From the NCBI GenBank assembly GCA_934045075.1, contig OW203727.1, positions 17,978,861 through 18,042,860 on the forward strand: DNA of 64,000 nt, read 5' to 3'. Shown here piece by piece: positions 53,305-62,960 of the stretch. A program made the position numbers and the translations under genes. Source of the stretch: Yponomeuta sedellus. Lineage: Eukaryota; Arthropoda; Insecta; Lepidoptera; Yponomeutidae. The number at the start of each line of letters is the position of its first letter. The stretch's first letter is position 1. The notes below the pieces were generated by a model. That model did no database searches. It had not been told where the DNA came from and saw only the letters and a list, made by a program, of their open reading frames with translations.

Positions 53305-53529
53305 TTGTTCGTTCGTTCGTTCGTTCGTTCGTTCGTTCGTTCGTTCGTTCGTTCGTTCGTTCGTTCGTTCGTTCGTTCGTTCGTTCGTTCGTTCGTTCGT
53401 TCGTTCGTTCGTTCGTTCGTTCACTCACTCACTCACTCCCTCCCTCCCTCCCTCCCCTCCCTCCCTCCCTCCCTCCCTCCCGCCCCTCCCGCCCTCACTC
53501 ACTCACTCACTCATTCATTCATTCATTCA
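53305..53529. repeat. Compound tetranucleotide array (TTCG)n-(TCAC)n-(TCCC)n-(TCAC)n-(TTCA)n
   Basis: About 115 bp of TTCG, then shorter TCAC, CCTC/CCCT, TCAC and TTCA blocks. The reverse complement of the first and last blocks is the same pair of units (CGAA, TGAA) as in the array at 402-526. The open frame across it is a by-product. Confidence 0.95.
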
Positions 53530-54053
53530 GATAATTTAATACATATAATATCATACAGTTGCACAGATATTAATTGCAATAAAGTACACGTATTCTACTA
53601 CTATTAATTCATCACCACCTGGTATTTAATATAGGTATTAGTAACGAGTAGTAGTTCTGCCATATCTATTTTTGCTATCGCGGCCCGGGCGTCGCGTGGC
53701 CAGAAAATTGCCGCGCGATGGTGAAAATGTTTCAGAGAGGTTAGCAAAAAAGTAGCAGTCTGTTTCGTTCGGAGCTCCCTGTGAAAAAACAGTTTGTTTT
53801 GGAGTGGATTTAATCTCATACTTCTACCTGTATTACGTCCGTGCCAGATGCATTTTCCTTTGATAATACATATACACGCATATTTTTTTTGGTAAAACTA
53901 TGAAAGAAATACAATCAAAGAAAGAGAAACCCTTAAGGGGTTTACCTGAAAGGTTATTTTTACTATTCACTCACGTTAATGTTAGCAAATAAATTATTTA
54001 AGACCAGCAACTAGTTCTTCAAGAAATGTATATAATTATCTAATTACATCACA
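53530..54053. other. Unassigned stretch
   Basis: Nothing recognised. Confidence 0.4.
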
Positions 54054-54261
54054 TCATACAAATATTTTAAAAGCGAAAGTTTGTGAGTGTGTATGTTTGT
54101 TAGTTCTTCACGTCTACACAGCTGGAGCGATTGTAATAAAATTTGGTATAGAGTTAAATGACACCTTGAATTAACACAAAGGCTACGTATTACTGCGGGA
54201 AAATATCTTATTCCCATGGGAAAATTGATAAACCGCGGGTAACCCCGCGGGGCACAGCTAG
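54054..54261 (+). mobile_element. Non-autonomous Helitron (TC...hairpin...CTAG|T)
   Basis: Starts TC after A, has 'gtttgttagttcttcacg', 'gtaataaaatttggtata' and 'aacacaaaggctacgta', and ends with hairpin 'ccgcgggtaaccccgcgg' about 8 bases before CTAG followed by T. The hairpin-plus-CTRR end is diagnostic of Helitrons. No Rep/helicase coding. Confidence 0.7.
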
Positions 54262-54374
54262 TGCGGATATAATGCCACTAAACTTAGATAATAAAATTAT
54301 CTACTAGGAAAATATATATCTTTCTAAATACGATACATATAGGTATTTAAAGCGAGACGCGCGCGTCATATTTG

Positions 54375-54735
54375 AAGCGCTCGTGGCGTAGTCAAACCGA
54401 GTGATTGGAATCAACACTTGAGTTAAGCAACAACAGACGCGGTCAGGTGCAGGATGGGTGACCGTCCCGTGACTACCTCTAGTGGATTTTTTCCGAGCGC
54501 TTCCGTGCTTCGCAAGGCACTTAAAGCCGTTGGTGCCGGCTGTCATGTAACGACAGTCGTTAAGCCATGTCAGAGGCCTTATGGGCGGCTTGTTGACAGT
54601 AAGGCCCGCCACTGTCTTACAATCCCCCACCAACCCGGACTTGGCCCCCGTGGTGGAGTATAGCCTAACCTTCCTATGATGCAGCAAGAGGCTCGTGTCC
54701 CAGCAGTGGGGACCTACATGGGTTGATTTCGATCG
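54375..54735 (+). mobile_element. 5S rRNA-derived SINE, full length
   Basis: 'gaagcgctcgtggcgtag', 'gagttaagcaacaacag', 'cgcggtcaggtgcaggatgg', 'cgtcccgtgactacc', through 'gatgcagcaagaggctcg' and 'ggttgatttcgatcg'. Confidence 0.8.
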
Positions 54736-55874
54736 ACTATACACATAAAGAGATCTTAGTGCAGTCCCGTACAGTTGTAATAGTTTTTTTTTATACATCC
54801 CTTGTTTACATCCAGGGTAATGTTACCGGGTGCAAAGTATAGGCTGTTAGATAGCACCCTATTCTAGGAGGTAGTTGAATAATAGAATAGCTAAAAAGGT
54901 CGGTGCAAAATTTGACTTGTTGAAAGTTAAAAATTTTAAGTGAAGGGTGTGAAGTTTATCGTAAAGTAAAAGCATGGTCATAAAGTTTCCAAAGACTAGA
55001 GCTCGTGTTTTCACATAGTGGAAAATTCACACAATAACCCATTTTAAATGCGGAAAACATTGTTTATGTTTTGAGTCCCGTAGTGATTGGTGTAATTTTC
55101 ATTAGCTGATGTTTTTTAGCCTTTAGTACTGCACCGGACTAACGATTACTTAGCATCTGGGCGTCGATTCTCTTAAATTACAAACAATGTTCGAGCAATG
55201 GCATGACAAGAGTAATGCCAACGCATGACATTACAACAACGGTATTCCCCTACCTTTTACATGCATTACTCTGGCTCTGTCGCTGTATGAACCTTGTCAT
55301 GCTCTTGTCATACTCATGCAGTTTCACTGTGCTACTCGGTCGGTCAACCGGTATTGCCACTTTGTGAACTGGAAATTCTACCTTAATATTCGGAGCACAA
55401 AAACGTTGCTTGTAAGGATTGTATCTGCAATAAATTACTTATATTTCAGTTTTTTATAACTTCGCAATCTTTAGAGGGTTTTAATCACAACAAAGCTATC
55501 AAAATTGTATTTATTTGTTAGAAATTTGGCTGTTTGTGAAGTTATCCAAATCCAAGCGTAAAAAACAAGCAAACTAATCTGTACAGTATCACTTGACCAT
55601 CAATTGTTAAGTATGTTGCCAGATCGTAAATTTTAATACAAAAACCGTACTATTTGGCTTTCGCCAGTAACTTTTTTTTGCGACCGCCCTCACTGTAGCT
55701 TTAGGTACAAACTACTCCATTTTCGAATATTTTTAGTCATAAAAATGGTTTGTTTCCAAAAGTATCTAACGCAACGTTTCAAGCAAGACTTTTTCATTAA
55801 TATCAATATCTAACATACGACATACAGTAAGCATAGCACAAGTCGTGTTTAGTTCTAAATAAAATAAAGTATTT
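54736..55874. other. Unassigned stretch
   Basis: No gene. 'tggcatgacaagagtaatgc' near 55,200 and 'cttgtcatgctcttgtcata' near 55,293 are loosely complementary. Confidence 0.4.
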
Positions 55875-56330
55875 TTAACCGACTTCAAAAAAGGAGGAGG
55901 TTATCAGTTCGATGCATATATTCCTTTTTTTTACTATTTTTTCGCATATCCTCGTCAAATATTAACCGATTTGGATAAATTTTATTTTGTTCGACTAGGT
56001 ATATCATCCCATTAGTTTCATTTTAATTTGGTGAAGATCTAATGAAGACTTTCAGATATGAAGAAACGGCGTAATGAGGCCCATCCATTAGTAATATGCT
56101 TATTATGTTTCAGAAAATATAGCGTAAAATTTGTCCCCGGGTAATCTGGTAATGTTCTGATGAAGACTCTGAGATGGAAATTGAGAACTTCAAATTTTAA
56201 GGCAAAAAAATTAAGTTATGTTTTGATGTAAGAAACACTTTGTTCATCAAATACTTTCATTCAGTATTCATTGACATTCTCTGTGTCTGTTCGACATTGT
56301 TACGACGTTGAACCTAGAAATCCGGAATTT
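55875..56330 (+). repeat. Interspersed repeat 'accgacttcaaaaaaggagg'
   Basis: Begins 'tttttaaccgacttcaaaa', 'aggaggaggttatcagttcg', a T-run, then 'aaccgatttggataaat'. I recognise it as a common arthropod repeat; class not assigned. Confidence 0.5.
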
Positions 56331-57559
56331 AAGTTGAAATATGTAGTTTCCTAGGGTAGCAAACCCAAGAAAAATCAAGAGCCAGATGTAGAATAGACCA
56401 ATAACACCTATAAGTGTAAGGTACCGTTGCACCTATTAAACCAGAATATAAGTCAAAATACACAATTTACTGTCGTGGTTATTATTCCCTTAGTAAAAAA
56501 TATACTACATGCAATAGTTATTAAAGCCACATTGTCTATTTAAAAAAAATTAAATATTAAAAGCATTAAAAAGTTAAAATTACTTTGCTGAATTCCGCCA
56601 AAAATCCCACAAGCACCATGCGGTTAGCTAATGCACCGCCCTCCCTCCCACTTTCAAGAAAAAGTGGGAAAAAAGTGGGAAGACACTATTATGGATTTCC
56701 GCAAAGTAACGCCTGATTCTATACAAAATATTAAAATAAAATCCGACTTCTGTACAAAATACGCAGCAGAGTCTACCTACTACCTACCTACTCTTTATTT
56801 TTTAATCCTATTCATCTTAAGGCTGTCTGGAAGAGATAGCTCTCAGCGATAAGACGGCCAATTCCACACTGTGTAAATTAGATATTTCAGCATTTCATGT
56901 AGGTTCAAAGTGTATGGTGTGTACGGTCCTAAAGTAACCGGAATATACTACATAGGCTTTACAAGATAACGAGTAAGTCTACAAACTAGTAACTAGTCTA
57001 TAATATAGTCTACAAACGTAAAAAAAGGAAGATTTCGTACTAATTCTATTGAAATTTAAATAAACTTTTAAGATTTGTAATAAGGAGGCGCAAGTAGTTC
57101 TACGGAATCCTATGATGCGCGTGGCCCGACACGCACTTGACCGAAGTTTGGGCGAAATATTTGATTAAATATATTTGATCTTACCAAATATGAACTGAAA
57201 CAGAAATTAACAGCATACTTAAACACTCTTTCTTATGATCGAACATTTTTGAAATTTATGTGATAATAGCTCATTTTACTTCTCACCTTCCGTTAGACTT
57301 ACTAGTACAAACTTTTAACACACATCACTGCCATAATGCATAAATATACACTCATCCTACCTTTTCACACACCCTCTGCTCAGTGGTTGAAGCCCGAATC
57401 CAAGACTCCGGTCGTAGGGCTGAGCAGACACACACATGCACACACAGTTATAAACACGTACATTTTAGTCTCTTTTATATAAGTTTTGCAAACATCTGTC
57501 ATTTTTTATACTAACTTTACACCTTATGCTGATGATGCGTCCAATATAATACCGTTCTT
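56331..57559. other. Unassigned stretch
   Basis: A LINE family F-like scrap ('aaggctgtctggaagagata', 'cagcgataagacggcc') at 56,818-56,870. Otherwise nothing. Confidence 0.4.
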
Positions 57560-57725
57560 TTGTAGACCGGGAGGCCTGGAAACCTAAGATACAGATCTTT
57601 TGATCTAGTTTAGGCTCCAGTCTTTCCACAAATAGTGCATTCTGTTGTATTGTATTATTTATCCAATGTTATTTTGAATACGAATGTAATTTGTGGACAG
57701 AAAAATAAACTATTATCTTAGCTTA
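57560..57725 (+). mobile_element. LINE 3' UTR-like fragment
   Basis: 'gaggcctggaaacctaagat', 'tagtttaggctccagtct', 'aataaactattatctta'. A type I know from insect LINE ends; tail only. Confidence 0.45.
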
Positions 57726-58598
57726 TAGCTACAATAATTCCAGCTCCGAAGTAAGTAATATTAATTATTTCATTTATATAAAATATCGTATCGTATAACT
57801 TTTAACTCCAAACCGTATACCTTTTCAAGCATACCGGCGTACTAAATGGTAAGCACAGACTGGCAACACTATTAGTTTGACAAATTTAGTCTGTGTGAAG
57901 TAGACATCGTAATTCGCACAGTGGTAATTCGTACCTACGACGATTTCTAATTTGTGACATACGTCGGTTAAAATAAAGTTTCAGTTATTAAACTCTTCTT
58001 ATCAAACCTTTCGTTAGTGTACAAAGTGAAAATGAAGTGTTTGTGTATTAATTGAGCATCGAAATCGGCATGAAATGTAAGGAACGAAGCCAATACCGAA
58101 CGAATGAAAGTCGTGTCATCGAGACTTCTTTGTATGCAGGCTTTGGTGAGTGTAAAAGAAACATTGATGTGGTCCTTATCCTTATAACACCCCGTTGGAT
58201 TCCAGCATGGTACTGGAAAATATGTATCACTATTTATCTCTGTAAATTACTGGTGTGCAATAAAGAATTTTCTATATATCTATGTAATTATCATAGCCAC
58301 TGTTTCTTTACTGTGAACATCAATCATCCAGCCCGTTCTCGTTCACTGCGAGGCATAGGTCCTCCGCCATCCTCATCCAGCCACTGCAAGCAATATGAAT
58401 GTAGACAAAGGGTACTAGTACCACAATGTAGTAATTTTCTTGCTTATTTACGAAGCTAAATATCACAATCCTATGTGGTAACAGTTAATATTGATGTGAT
58501 GTATATACATCTTATAAACATCGTATAAACTGTTAGAACTTATATAAGTTTAGGTGTGATCACTTCATTGGATAAACATTGGATAAAGAAATCCTTCT
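57726..58598. other. Unassigned stretch
   Basis: A donor-like 'caggctttggtgagtg' at about 58,138 and a LINE tail scrap 'gtgcaataaagaattttct' near 58,255. The 135-codon frame 58,052-58,459 is unrecognised and lacks an ATG start at its called position. Confidence 0.4.
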
Positions 58599-58745
58599 TT
58601 AAAATGTGTGTATTATAGTCGCAAATATAACTTCTTTCAGAGAACCGTCTTCATCTTCAGCATGGCAGGGGTCTCCACTGATTGGGTCATTGACTTCCAC
58701 TCCCAATGGAAGGCTCACGCTTGTGGAGGCAAAGAGCCAAGATTG
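58599..58745 (-). pseudogene. HARBI1-like C-terminal exon VI
   Basis: Acceptor 'gtttcgtag|c' and 48 open codons (starting QSWLFASTS) to TAA at 58,599-58,601. Ends ...ATIIHTF, like the aromatic C-terminal end of the family. The preceding possible exon ends ACAG|gtaagcatg at 58,801, leaving a 55-bp intron. Confidence 0.5.
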
Positions 58746-58967
58746 CTACGAAACAATCTGCATTTATAAACAAAATTTGTTTATATAAATACATGCTTAC
58801 CTGTCCAGGATCCAGAAGTGAGTATTATGTTATGTTGAGGCCATGTATGTGTCTAAAGGCTGGTTCCTGAATTGAGAAATACACTCAGTAAATACTTTGC
58901 TGAGAAATTCTTAGAGACAGCACTACAGTTGAGTTTTAACTTAGCGAAATTCTCAATTCTATAAATA

Positions 58968-59035
58968 CATAGCGAGCCCCAATGGGAATCGAACTGATGA
59001 CCTCTGTTTTCATAGTTAGCCACTGGGATATCGAC
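58968..59035 (-). mobile_element. tRNA-like SINE head
   Basis: Minus strand: 'cccagtggctaactatg' (A-box-like) and 'catcagttcgattccca' (B box). No clear body. Confidence 0.45.
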
Positions 59036-59262
59036 AATATATAGAAGCTTTGTAGTTATTTATTAGGTATTTATGTTAGTAGGTTATTACTTATGTATTG
59101 TATATGTATGTATTTATATTTCTTTGATGGTTTATGTAGTTTATTCATTTACTTATTAGAATTTATTAATATAATTTATATATTTATTGGGTAGATATTT
59201 ATCTTGATAGGATTTTGTTATCTGTGTAAGTGTGTAGTGTATGTTGTGCACATGCATAGACC

Positions 59263-59345
59263 TGTTTCACATCTCCACTCCGAATCCCCAAGGTTTGTTG
59301 GAAGAAATCTCTCACAGAGATAAGCTCGCCTTTGTACATGTATTT
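59263..59345 (+). mobile_element. LINE 3' UTR fragment
   Basis: 'gtttcacatctccactccg', 'aaggtttgttggaagaaatc', 'gataagctcgcctttgtaca'. Same family as 10,082-10,195. Confidence 0.6.
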
Positions 59346-60052
59346 TCTTAAATTTATTATTTATGTTTTAAAGTGTAATAATAATAATAGTTGTCAAACA
59401 ATACCATACATAGCATTATTGCTATAATTATGTGTACCATAGCAATAATGCTACATAGATAATGTCATTAAATTCATGCCTTGTAATCAAATATTGTTAG
59501 AAGTCAGGAATCCAAGTTATTGATAATAATATAAAATTTGAATAATAAAATATTTATTTACAACACTGAGAAAACATGTGATAAACACAATTTTAAGAAG
59601 AATCTTTTTTGGTTGTTATAATAAACTATGATTTGCACCTTAAGTCACATTTCTTTCTCCACAGCCTCTCCACAAGAACTTGCTACAATGCCACACCCTC
59701 GAATAAGTCCCGGCGTCTGCGCTCAACACTCTGCACACAAGACGTTCTCGGCGTCAGCTTCCAAATTCTGAAAATTGAAGAATTCTAGTAGGGATTTGTT
59801 CAGAGGTTTCGAAACTGACAGTAGCTAGAGAGCAGAGAAGGGTCACACTCATTTGCAGTTTTGGTGTTACTTTGAAATAAATCTTTTGATTTGATTGAAA
59901 GCCACTTCCTTTTTTTAATTTTGAACAATTTAGGTACTTATGTGAAATAATTTTGTATTGTTACTTCTATTTTTTTTATATTTGAGTGAGGTTGTAACCA
60001 ATAAAACTTGTTTTTTAAATATGTGCTTTTTACAATAATTATCAAACCTTAC

Positions 60053-60184
60053 CTAAATCTGTGAATTACTCCACTTCTCAGTCTTCTCTCAAATGTAAGT
60101 GGAGGCCGAGTGTGTGGCTTTGCCATAGATTGGCATTATGAGTAGAGTACGGTGTCCTGGCATGCATACACATAATGTTCAAAT
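60053..60184 (-). pseudogene. HARBI1-like exon IV
   Basis: After 'cctgttttag', reads LNIMCMHARTPYSTHNANLW, matching the family's 'LNI..V.AR.PGSTHD...W' (second catalytic Asp changed to Asn). Then stops, donor 'tttag|gtaagg'. The MITE at 60,208 sits just upstream in the intron. Confidence 0.6.
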
Positions 60185-60207
60185 CTAAAACAGGCAATAT
60201 ACCATTA

Positions 60208-60432
60208 CAGTCTATTTATTCTTACTTGTCCAATTTAGTAAACAAGATTCTAACCTTACTAGACATTTTCTCGCAAATTCATGAACTATGTTTATAAAAT
60301 TGGCAGCGTGTTATCTAAAAGAGTGTTCCAAGTTACTTAATTTATGGAAATATGGCAGTTTTGGACTAAAAAGTTACAGTTTACGGGTAGAATCTTGTTT
60401 ACTAAATTGGACAAGTAAGAATAAATAGACTG
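60208..60432. mobile_element. TA-flanked MITE (Tc1/mariner type), copy 2
   Basis: Same family as 39,716: ends 'cagtctatttattcttact' / 'agtaagaataaatagactg', TA on both sides (60,206-60,207; 60,433-60,434). 225 bp. Lies in an intron of the HARBI1-like gene. Confidence 0.85.
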
Positions 60433-60489
60433 TACATGGATTGTGTTTTGTATAGCTACATGGAAACTAGCCAATACTTAGGTACTTAC

Positions 60490-60610
60490 AAATCCAACAT
60501 GTGGAGAGTGGTACCCCTTTCTATTGAGAAACCGCTCTTCACGGAGTGCTGCACGAAGGATGCATGCCATGGCATCAATACAGCCCCGCAGTCCATCAAT
60601 TTCGAATTGT
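60490..60610 (-). pseudogene. HARBI1-like exon III
   Basis: Acceptor 'ttttattctag', 40 open codons, donor TTT|gtaagtacc. GCID (first catalytic Asp) and NRKGYHS are the strongest family matches in the gene. Confidence 0.7.
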
Positions 60611-60774
60611 CTAGAATAAAAAAACAATAATTGAAAGTGAATTCAAGTTATTTAGTAACTTTTCTACGTTTATGCTTGAGCTTGTATAACTTCGATTTGA
60701 TGAGATGCACTTCTCTCTACTCCAGTAGGTAATTTTTTTTAACAATACAATGATGTGTGTTACAGTGCCACTCA

Positions 60775-61045
60775 GGGCGGTGGTAGCGGAGAGGTGTAGA
60801 ACGCCGGCCTCTCAATCGGGAGTTCGTGGGTTCAAACCCCGGCATGTACCAATGACTTTGTCTTCTAAGTTATGTACATTTGTGAAATTATAGTACCTAG
60901 CAATACTACTCGCCGACGGTGAAGGAAAACATCGTAAGGAAACTCTAGTGTCTGAAGTGTTAACGTACCTCAGCGCTTGCTACGTACAATGGCCCAACTA
61001 TGAGGCTAAGTGCGGAAATCTCAGGTCTAACTAACTAACTAACTA
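60775..61045 (+). mobile_element. tRNA-headed SINE with the tail of the full-length LINE
   Basis: Head 'ggtggtagcggagaggtg' (A box) and 'gtgggttcaaaccccgg' (B box). Core 'acatttgtgaaattatagta', 'gtgaaggaaaacatcgtaag', 'cctcagcgcttg'. From about 60,980 the tail 'ctacgtacaatggcccaac', 'tgaggctaagtgcggaaatc', 'tcaggtctaactaac' matches LINE bases 35,012-35,075 with two differences. 'acagtgccactca' flanks it (60,762-60,774; 61,046-61,058). It lies in an intron of the HARBI1-like gene, opposite strand. Confidence 0.9.
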
Positions 61046-61351
61046 ACAGTGCCACTCACATGTTTCAGTGTCAAGTTACACATTTTTTACTTATCTGTCC
61101 CGAAATTAGGTACATAATTACAAAATAGGTCTTTTGCATACCACAGAAATCTAGTAGGTAAGTAAGTATTATGTTTTTATTCTAATACCTTGACACTGTG
61201 AAGGACACTGCCCTACTAGGGCCTGATATAAGCCTGTCACAAGAAAAGACGGCGATGAATGTCCGTAGAAGAAAGATTATACCTAACTTACTAAAAAGTA
61301 ATCCAAGAGACGACCACCTCAAACTATTTATATTGAACTCATGTAACATAC

Positions 61352-61468
61352 CTTTATTATAGGGGATATCCCGACTTGCCTCTGCTCCTGGGGTATCAAT
61401 GGGATTAATTCGTCCGCCAAATGCCTCAACCCATGTTTGGAAACACGGAAGGTTTTTGTGAACTCTGA
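61352..61468 (-). pseudogene. HARBI1-like exon I (part)
   Basis: 39 uninterrupted codons up to IIK|gtatgt. The same frame continues on the far side of the inserted LINE (61,618-61,640) with EKRWSE, showing the LINE landed in coding sequence. Confidence 0.65.
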
Positions 61469-61617
61469 TTCAAATTCAATTCAAATTCAAATAATTTTAT
61501 TTCAACGTAAAGAATTTACATTCTGTTTGCTGAATGTCAATGTACAATGTAAAGTGTAAGCCGCCGCCTTCGGGCCGTAATTGTAGTGGAGAAAAAGGCA
61601 GCGGAAAAAAAAACTCC
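61469..61617 (-). mobile_element. 5'-truncated LINE end inserted in HARBI1-like exon I
   Basis: Minus strand: 'ctttttctccactacaatta', 'gtacattgacattcagc', 'tacgttgaaataaaattatt' and an AATTTGAATTTG tail. 'actctga' is duplicated on both sides (61,462-61,468; 61,618-61,624). The tail type matches a Jockey-like lepidopteran LINE as I recall it. Confidence 0.7.
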
Positions 61618-62035
61618 ACTCTGACCATCTTTTCTCAAATCATCTTAAAACCAAATACATCAGTTGCCATATGTAAACCTAATAAGATTTCATGATTGCC
61701 ATTAACAACCCTAAATGCCAAAGCATTAGTCAGATGTCTCACAATAATAGGGGAAAACATAAGTGCTGCGGCCAGACACACGAACAGCACTCGTTCACGA
61801 GCATAACGCAGTGCTCAGCCATCATCAGTCTCAACCATTTTGGAGGGAGATAGATGACCCGAACACCACGCTACCATTCGAATGACCTTTAGCAAACTTG
61901 CAGTTAAGTTTTTGTCAGTTATATAAGGTATCATATAATTATTAATATGCAATCACGTCGTCTGTACACACTTGTATTATAAAATATGTTATACTTAGTT
62001 ATACTTAACAATAAAATCGCGGTGGAATTGGTTTA

Positions 62036-62960
62036 CTACCACGGATTAGGATCGTTTATATAGTCGTCTATTCTATAATATGCCTTTTTACATAGCGAAT
62101 TTTTAATGAAAGTTTTAAATTTATTTTCAGACAAGCATAGAACACGTTCTGGAATTTTGTTGTAAAAACGAACGCAGTAACCTACAAATGATGTGCCTAC
62201 CTTGGCTAATCGGGATTTAGTACAAGCAACCTTGTTTCTATTCCTTGTGTTTACGTTATGAACGTCCCTATTTAATTTAAACATTGTTATATTTTTTCGG
62301 ACATACATTATATTATCGAATATATATTGGCAAGCCAGTGTAAGAATGCCTATTTCTTTAAAACGCTCCCTTAGCGATTCTCTACTGTTTAAGTTGTAAA
62401 TAGCTCTTATTGCTCTTTTTTGCAAGACAAATATGGTTTCTATATCTGCTGCCCGTCCCCATAATAACAAACCATACGACATGACACTGTGAAAATAACT
62501 AAAATAGACCAGCCTCGCCGTCGACACGTCTGTAAGTTGTCTAATTTTTCTGACTGCAAACGCTGCTGAACTCAACCGACCCGACAGTTTTCCAATATGC
62601 TGACCCCATTGCAGTTTTGAGTCTATCGTTATGCCTAAAAAAAGCGTGGACTCTACCAGCTCTATCCTCTCACCAGATATTTTTAAACTCGTGTCAACAT
62701 TTTTAACATTGGGTAGTGAGAATTTGATGCATTTTGTCTTTTTTGCATTTAGCATCAGATTGTTTATAGTGAACCAGTTTAGAATAGTAGATAAAGCATT
62801 GTTTACATCGTCTACATTACTTATACCTCTCTTTACTTTAAAAATTAAGGAAGTATCATCTGCAAACAACACTATCTGCGAAAGCTTTTCTACTACTACG
62901 ATTGTTGGAACGATTGCCGAAACGCGTGAAACCGACGTCTATTTCGGCGCTCTTGTACTC
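62036..62960 (-). pseudogene. 5'-truncated LINE ORF2: reverse transcriptase palm to C terminus
   Basis: Intact 278-codon frame starting just before the catalytic FADD: LFADDTSLIFKV, then INNLMLNAKKTKCIKF, LGITIDSKLQWGQHI (thumb), SYGLLLWG and a C-terminal domain ending YINDPNPW. The same frame extends upstream to about 62,950 (IVVVEKLSQIVLFADD) and is then cut, so the endonuclease and most of RT are missing. No RNase H. Jockey- or CR1-like from these motifs. The absence of stops over 278 codons suggests a fairly young truncated copy. Its 3' UTR runs down to about 61,900. Confidence 0.8.

Larger units (their letters stand above)
58599..61640 (-). pseudogene. Decayed multi-exon HARBI1-like gene (PIF/Harbinger transposase-derived)
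   Basis: Six blocks in the correct order on the minus strand resemble HARBI1/DDE_Tnp_4 proteins, several bounded by good GT and AG splice signals. (I) 61,352-61,468: FTKTFRVSKHGLRHLADEL and IPLIPQ, ending IIK before gtatgt. (II) about 61,189-61,270: FLVTGLYQALVGQ. (III) 60,490-60,610: DGLRGCID and EERFLNRKGYHS, donor gtaagt. (IV) 60,053-60,184: LNIMCMHARTPYSTHNANLW, then a stop, donor gtaagg. (V) 59,639-59,824: LLSVSKPLNKSLLEFFNF, then a stop. (VI) 58,599-58,745: C-terminal exon with LPLGVEVNDP and GSLKEVIFATIIHTF, then TAA. HARBI1-type proteins are nuclease-fold descendants of Harbinger transposases. Here GTH after the first catalytic Asp (GCID) is replaced, blocks IV and V contain stops, block II does not keep phase with block I, and a LINE fragment splits block I. 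It is a dead gene with exon structure still legible. Confidence 0.65.

Noticed and set aside
53305..53607. 100-codon ORF with FVRS repeats
   Set aside because: Translation of the tetranucleotide array.
58052..58459. 135-codon ORF
   Set aside because: Non-ATG start, overlaps a LINE tail, and no recognisable protein.
58630..58788. Plus-strand exon behind 'cttctttcag' with Ser-rich frame
   Set aside because: No frame stays open to the strong donor at 58,817; the opposite strand gives the HARBI1-like C-terminal exon.
59665..59769. Plus-strand terminal exon (acceptor ctccacag, 34 codons, downstream AATAAA)
   Set aside because: Looked convincing alone, but the minus strand of the same bases fits the collinear HARBI1-like gene, which explains more of the region.
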